A stretch of DNA of 64,000 nucleotides from Edaphochlamys debaryana (taxonomy: Eukaryota; Chlorophyta; Chlorophyceae; Chlamydomonadales). The DNA lies in the NCBI GenBank assembly GCA_016858145.1, contig JAEHOE010000044.1, positions 560,501 through 624,500 on the forward strand, given 5' to 3'. Positions 58,701 through 64,000 of the stretch are shown piece after piece. The position numbers and the translations under genes are program-made. Under the pieces are notes generated by a model, which saw nothing but the letters and a program-made list of their open reading frames with translations, did no database searches and was not told the origin of the DNA. Position 1 is the first letter of the stretch. Every line of letters starts with the position of its first letter.

Positions 58701-61700
58701 CGTGCGCCGCCTCCGGCCCCGCGTGCCTCCTTGGTGCCACCCTTGCCCGGTGGGGGGCTCGGGAGGCGCTGCGGCCGGGCCTGCTTCCGGGACCGTGGCG
58801 GCCGTGTGCCGCCGGCACCTGCAGCACCGCCGCCGGCGCCTTTGGCAGCGCCGCCGCCGTTGGGAGCGGGCGCAGCTGCAGGGCCCCGCTTGCGCCCGCT
58901 GACGCCAGCCGCTGGGGCCGCGGGCCCGGGCCGGGGCGGGGCGGCGTTTGGCCGGCGCTCCTTGAGCGGTCCTGCCTCGTCCGGACCGCTCTGCGCCGCT
59001 CGGCACGGCCTTGCGTGGGGAGGGGGAACATAGCGAGCAGGAGTGTAAGGAAAGGCAGAGCCCTGTGGTGTGAGGATGACATGGTCCAGCCTTTGCAGCT
59101 CGCACCCATAGCCTGCTCTGCGCCCAGAGAGCGCCTGCCCGGCCCACCTGCAGTGCCAGGAGTCGGGCAGGTCGCCTCCGTCCCGGACGCCCAGGCAGCG
59201 GGAGCAGTAGGAATCCACACACCTGACGAAAGAAGATTGCACCGGGGTCGGAATCAAAGAGGTGCTGCGCTTGCGCAGCAGTGCGCGCTGATACTCTAGT
59301 GTCCGTAAAGGCTGTGCGCCACCAGCTAGCCCCACCATCCATACTTCCCATGACTTGCTGCTCCCACGCAGCTGCGCCGCAGCCTTCGCCCCAGCCCGGA
59401 CCCCACGCCCCGCTCACCTGTCGCAGGGGACGAGGCCCCCAAGCGACCCGCACTGCACACATAAGCCCACGTTGCCGTCCACGTCGGGGCTGCAGAGCAC
59501 CTCCTCCAGCTGGAGACGAGGGGCCGGGCCGGGGAGGCAGGGGTGCAGCGTGTCAGGAAGACTTTTATACCGGCGTGACCCAGGCTAACCGCGAGCAGGC
59601 AGCCAGGCCCCCATGCGCAAGCCGCGCCGCTCCCAAGCCCCTTGTTCGGGGCCCAAGAGACCCCGCGCTTACAACGCCCAGAGCCAGCTTCTTTCCTCAT
59701 TCCGGGCGACCTGTCCCGCGCCGGCAACCAGGAGCCCACACCGCTCCTCCCCCTTGCGGGCCCCTCCGGACCGCACCTGCTTGAAGCTGGCGCCCAGGTC
59801 CTTGAGCAGCTTGTCCAGCGCCGCCCTCCAGCCGTGCGCCTCCAGCGGGGCCCGGTAGCGGCAGTCGTGCTCCAGCAGCTGACCCAGGCGCTCGGCCAGG
59901 AAGCCGTTGTTGGGCTGCGGAGGAGGAGGGGGGCGGAGACACAGTGTGTTTAGATGCTCGGGTTGGTGCGCGATAATCAGGTGCTAGTGCGTGCAGGAGT
60001 GTGTGTGTGGAAGACGCGGCCGCGCCCATGGGCAGGTGGCGGCCTTGCATGGGCATCCGCGGGCTCAACACCAGAGCAACGCGCCCCCAGTGGGCGGTGG
60101 GGTGACGCGGGGGGTCGGTTGCAAACGGGTGCCTGAGGGCAGGGGAGCAGCGGCGCCTGCAGCGAAGGCTGCGCCAGGCCTGTGGCCCCCGCGCCCCCCT
60201 CCGCGCTCATGCGGTACCTTCCAGTCCGCGGCCCGCGCCTTGGCCTTGACGAGGGCCGCCAGACGGTGCAGCTCCACCACCGTCATAGCCCTGGGGGACC
60301 CAGGAGGAGGGTGGAAGGTGGAGGAGCGGGCCAACGAGAGGGATCGTTGCGGGTGGCGAGCTGGGCCAAGGGTGGGACCATGCGTGTTATGGATACCTGA
60401 CAGGCCCCACCCCCGGACTCGTGCGCTGCGCACCGGTAAGGTCCTCTCGTCTTTGGCCGTGGCATGGGGATCAATCCATTCTTTTCGTCGTCGTCCCCAT
60501 CGTCGCTCTCCACGACCACCACTTCCTCCTCCTCCTCCTCCTCCTCCTCGGCGTCACTCTCCTCCTCGTCGCTCTCCTCCGCCTCCTCCTCTCCATTCTC
60601 CTCCGCCGCCTCCTCCTCGGCCGCCTGCCGCTCCAGTTCCGCCAGGTGCGCCAGGGTCACGGGCGCCAGCATCTCCCGCGCGGCGCCGCAGCACAGCGGC
60701 GCGGCCCGCAGCAGGTCCAGCAGGCTGGTGGCGGGGCAGCCCTGCGCCTCACCGCGCAGGCAGCCGGCCTCGGGGCGCACCACGTTGCTGTGGAGCACCA
60801 GCGCGTCGGAGCGGAGCGCGGCGAAGGCCCAGGGCCGCAGGCTGTACCGCAGCTCCTCCAGGGCGAGGTCCAGGTCGGGGTCGGCGCCGGGCGGGCGGGA
60901 GGGGCCGGGGCCGGCGCCGCCGCAGGCGCCGCCTTTTGGCGCCTGGCGCTCACGCATCAGCTTCTGCATGGGGAGGGAAGGGGCAGGGGAAGGGGCTCGT
61001 GGTGATGTGGGTCGGTCCTTTCCTGGGCCCGCCGCTGTTGGGCCAGCCTGACCCCACCGTTGGCACCATGGTCGGGACCGTTGTCCGCCGCACCACCCAC
61101 CCTGCCCCACCTTTGCACCTGAATCACTGCCATTGCGCACGAAGTCCTGTTGAGCGGGCCCTTGAGTGGGACCGCCCGCTGGCCCGCTCCATGACCCCGT
61201 GGCCCGCCCCATCCCCATCGCCCATCCACTCCCCAACCCGTAGCATCCACCCCCCCCCCCAACACCCTACCCCTGCCCCTCTTCCACTGCGCCCCGCGCT
61301 CACCGTGGGGTCCAGCACCCACCACGCCACCGCCGTGAGCACCATGGCCAGAGCCCGGCGGTGCCGGTCGGCCTCGGCCTGCCGGGCCCCCGCCCCTGCC
61401 CCTGCCCCCGCCCCTGCCGTCGCGTCCGCCCCTGCCGCCTGCGCCGCCGAGGGGTTGAAGGCCAGCGCCGCCAGGTCCTCCGCCTCGCGCAGCCCCAGGG
61501 GGCGCCCCGCGGCGGCCTCCGCCTGCGCCCAAGCCGCCGCAGCGGCCGGGGAGTCCAGGCTGGTGGCCGGCAGCAGCCCGCGTGCGACCCGGTAGGTCTG
61601 CGCGTGAGCGGGACGGGCAGGGCAGGGCGCACTCAAGCTGATGCCCAGTGCCTCACCCTAAGCCCATCCCACGCATCCCACAGGTAACATGCCAGAGTCC

Positions 61701-62738
61701 GCTCCGCCCGACCACTCCCGCCGCCTGCAGGCGCCCACCTGTCCACCCCCCGCCCCTTCCCGAGCCCCCGCTCCCCGCCCCACCCTGAGCAGCTGAATGT
61801 CCGCCGTGGCCGTGGCGTACTTGTCCGGGGCGACGGGCCCGCACCGCGCCTCGAACACCTCCTCCACCTGCAGCCGGGGCAGCGGGGCGGGCGACGCCGG
61901 GGGCAGCGCGCCCGGCGAGGCCGCGCCGGCGCCCCGGGTGCGGGCGGCGGCGCCCGTGGCTCCCAGCGCTGGCCCCGACCCCGGGGTCTTGCGCTGGCTC
62001 CGGCGCCCCGACGCCGGTCCTGCGGTAGTCCCAGCCGCGGGGGTGGAGGTGCTACCGATTGGAGCGGCCGGGGACCGGGCTACAGCGGCTGGGGACCGTG
62101 CCAGGGCGCCGGCGGGGGCGGAGACGGGCGACGGCAGCTGCTTCAGGGCTGTGGCAGCGGCCGCAGCGCCCAGCGCGGTCATGCCGCTGCCGCCCGCCTG
62201 GTGGTCCTGAGGCTGCGGCGGCGTGGCGCCCGCGCCGTCCAGCGGCAGGGCAGCCTCCGCCGGGGACGTGCTGGGGCCGGCGCCCCCCGCGCCCGCTGCG
62301 GCATCGTCTAAATCGGCTGCCGCGCCGTACTGGTAGTGAGCCCCACCGCCGCCCAGCTGGTCACAGTGGTCACAGTACGGGGCCGGGCTCTGGCGCAGCT
62401 CCAGGGTAACCACGGGCGCCCAGTGTGCATCAGTAGGTCGGTCTACGAAGCACGCGAGAAGGACCTGCGGGGATGGGCAATAGGCTGGATGAGCGGGCGG
62501 GTCCTGCAGGGGCTGGGGGCACGGGCCGCAGGGCCGGAAACAAGCCGTGCCTTAAAACCCCACCGGAGGATCGTCCGAGCTCTTCAGTCGCGCACTGCAA
62601 GAGCCGCAGTGCCGGACGAAGTCAATTCCGCTAGAAGGATAGCACTTGAGGAGCTGAGAGATGACAGCCTCTTTCAGCGTCGCGTCCGGGTACTCCTCGT
62701 GCTGAAACCATGTTTGAAGCAAGGGTACTCTCGTTGCC
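55758..62738 (-). CDS. PHD/ADD-type zinc-finger protein with acidic SIM-like repeats (about 1460 residues seen, 5' end open)
   Basis: Exons on minus, phases consistent: 62738-62564, 62464-61784, 61597-61304, 60963-60434, 60290-60218, 59914-59777, 59509-59418, 59222-59148, 59009-57800, 57523-57242, 56986-56405, 56241-56137, 55907-55758. The zinc finger spans three exons: LCVQCGSLGGLVPCDRC, VDSYCSRCLGV and SWHCRPC. A Cys takes the usual PHD His position, as in the C8 finger of ADD domains (ATRX, DNMT3). An earlier PYCDHCDQ may be part of a second metal site. The 1.2-kb exon is low-complexity with basic and acidic repeats, including PVIDLASDDD, MVVVSEEEE, MVIDSDDEEE and IYVDSSDE. These resemble SUMO-interaction motifs. 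The last exons (VAKWLAETGLAP, LLVRYNDRRYK, FNAERELEAFLQRL) are well structured but not recognised. It is probably a nuclear chromatin factor. The start codon is not located. Confidence 0.7.
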
Positions 62739-63334
62739 CTGCGGCAGCGCGCTCCTTGTCAAATCACGGCCGAAGAAGAGAAGGAGGACCGGGGTCAACG
62801 CTGCTTGCTCGCAGAAGCACTTCGCGACTCACTCCATTCTCGCTGAGGGCACAATGGACCTCCTAGTCACAGCAAAGCTGCAGGAGTTGCAGCTGCTCGG
62901 GTCAACCGCATGGCCTGAAGGCTGGCGAGCCCCGCGTGCATAGCGAGGCACGTGCAGCTAACTAGTCATTTGAGGACATCTTGCAGGTGATAGTGCAGGC
63001 CAACGAGGGCTTGACCGTGGAGAAGTCTCCCTTGGCTGCAGCTGACTCGCATGCGAAGCGTGCTTCGAGTGGGATGGTGCAGCCGCTGGACCCCAGCGCG
63101 CAGGCGCCTAGGGGAGGAACGACTCTTCTAGCAGCAGCAGCAGAGTATGCTTGTGTCCAACAGGTGTGTGACTGCACGCTGCGTGCCTCAACCACACTTA
63201 CATGTCCCCGCACGAACAGCCTTGATCACACCAAGCCAGGCCTACAGAACACGCCTCACGTCCCTGTTCACACACGAGCGCCCTCGCCGAACCTGCCCTC
63301 CCCTTTGCCCCGCCCGCCCTCCCTGCCCGCCCCC
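62739..63334. other. Unassigned region, may hold the 5' exon of the PHD gene
   Basis: Between the most upstream exon I can support for the minus-strand PHD gene and the stop of the minus-strand membrane-protein gene. The start codon and promoter of the PHD gene should lie here. No frame gives a convincing first exon. Confidence 0.4.
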
Positions 63335-63906
63335 TCACACCACATCATGGTCCCCCCCCAGCTCCTCCTCCTCGCCCAGCCCTCCTCCGCTGCCGCCCTT
63401 GGCCTTGCTCTTCTGCAACCGGTGCACCGTGACGGCCCAGCCGCGCGGCAGCAGGCGCAGCGCCCAGGGCGGCATGCAAGCCACCAGCGCCCGGGCAGTG
63501 GCCGCCAGCGCCTCCGTGCCGCCCGCCAGGCACGTCACGCCCAGCAGGATGCACAGCCACGAGCCCAGCCGCACCACCTGGCCGGACGGAGGATGGGAAG
63601 GGCGGAGGGGCAGCGAGTGCGTCAAGCAGAGGGCGTGTGCAGGGCAGGTTGCAACGCTAGGGCACTGCCTGACAGAGCCTCGCCCGCTGCTCCCAGCCCC
63701 GCCCTCAAAGCCCGGCTCCATCGCCTGCAGGCAGACGCCCCCCCAGCCCCCGACTCCGCACCCCCCCCCGGCCCCACCTTCATGCCGTGCCCCGTGGGCA
63801 GCGCCTCCCCCAGCGCCAGCAGCCCCGCCGCCACCCCCGTGATCATGGACGAGGTGGCGGCCGCCACACACACCACCACCGTGTTGCCCGCCTTGAGCCC
63901 GCGGGT
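63335..63906 (-). CDS. C-terminal part of a multi-pass membrane protein, putative transporter (partial)
   Basis: Two minus-strand exons are visible: 63906-63778, ending at GHGMK, and about 63578-63335, beginning VVRLGSWLCILLG. They encode two hydrophobic segments (VVVCVAAATSSMITGVAAGL and SWLCILLGVTCLAGG) joined by a short loop LGEALPTG, then a cytosolic-looking basic and acidic tail ending GDHDVV. The pattern resembles the last helices of drug/metabolite-transporter or NIPA-like Mg transporters, but this is only a topology resemblance. The boundary at 63577/63578 carries a one-base uncertainty in my count. The rest of the gene is outside the window. Confidence 0.5.
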
Positions 63907-64000
63907 CTGGAGGGGGGAGAGGGGGAAGAGAGGAGGGGCAAAGGGGGATGGGGAGGAGGGCGACGGTGGAGAAAGGAGGAGGGGGACTCGAGGTCACGTA

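Noticed and set aside
59991..61595. Plus-strand open frame of 534 codons
   Set aside because: Antisense to PHD-gene exons. The minus strand has phase-consistent splicing and zinc-finger motifs, while this frame is Pro/Arg/Ala-rich as expected for a GC-rich shadow.
1..64000. Search for CRISPR arrays, transposases, LTRs, tRNAs and rRNAs
   Set aside because: No regularly spaced repeats, no reverse-transcriptase or transposase motifs, and no tRNA T-loop or rRNA core sequences were seen by eye.

Overview
This is a nuclear segment of a very GC-rich eukaryote, most likely a chlorophyte green alga (Chlorophyceae such as Sphaeropleales or Chlamydomonadales is my inference). Genes are cut into many short exons by small GT-AG introns with strong C/T-rich 3' ends, long Gly/Ala/Ser/Pro and acidic low-complexity tracts are common, and TGTAA poly(A)-type signals follow several genes. 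The domain set also fits: EGF/GT47 exostosins, beta-helix-like receptor kinases, MYND proteins and an RNA-2',3'-cyclic-phosphate-type cyclic phosphodiesterase. I see no rRNA, tRNA, CRISPR or transposase.

Left part (1-11.1 kb): two neighbouring genes on + combine a 2-oxoglutarate/Fe(II) oxygenase with a SUMO-like domain. The left copy is cut by the window edge and its SUMO-like domain is out of frame; the right copy is 1696-3487. They are followed by a secreted, EGF-containing GT47 exostosin-like glycosyltransferase (4345-11071).

Middle-left (11.5-24.2 kb): a tandem pair of 18-exon receptor-like protein kinases (775 and 765 residues) with signal peptide, Asn-glycosylation-rich ectodomain, one membrane helix and a TKL-like kinase. 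Both copies need an 18-nt microexon to complete the kinase activation segment.

Middle (26.5-34.9 kb): two calcineurin-like metallophosphoesterase genes arranged tail to tail (inverted duplication), 1016 and 859 residues, differing by one intron and by their C-termini. They are followed by a 22-exon DEAD-box helicase of the DRS1/DDX27 ribosome-biogenesis type (36115-44151).

Right part (47-64 kb): a MYND zinc-finger protein (+), then three minus-strand genes: a complete 200-residue cyclic phosphodiesterase, a large PHD/ADD-type zinc-finger protein with several SUMO-interaction-like motifs, and the C-terminal end of a membrane protein cut by the window edge. The genes are ordinary housekeeping, signalling and wall/glycan functions. 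There is no operon-like logic; the notable themes are local gene duplication, splice-site duplications and possible SUMO-related architectures at both ends of the window. All exon models were built by eye from reading frame, splice consensus and phase bookkeeping; where exon lengths sum to a multiple of three I say so.
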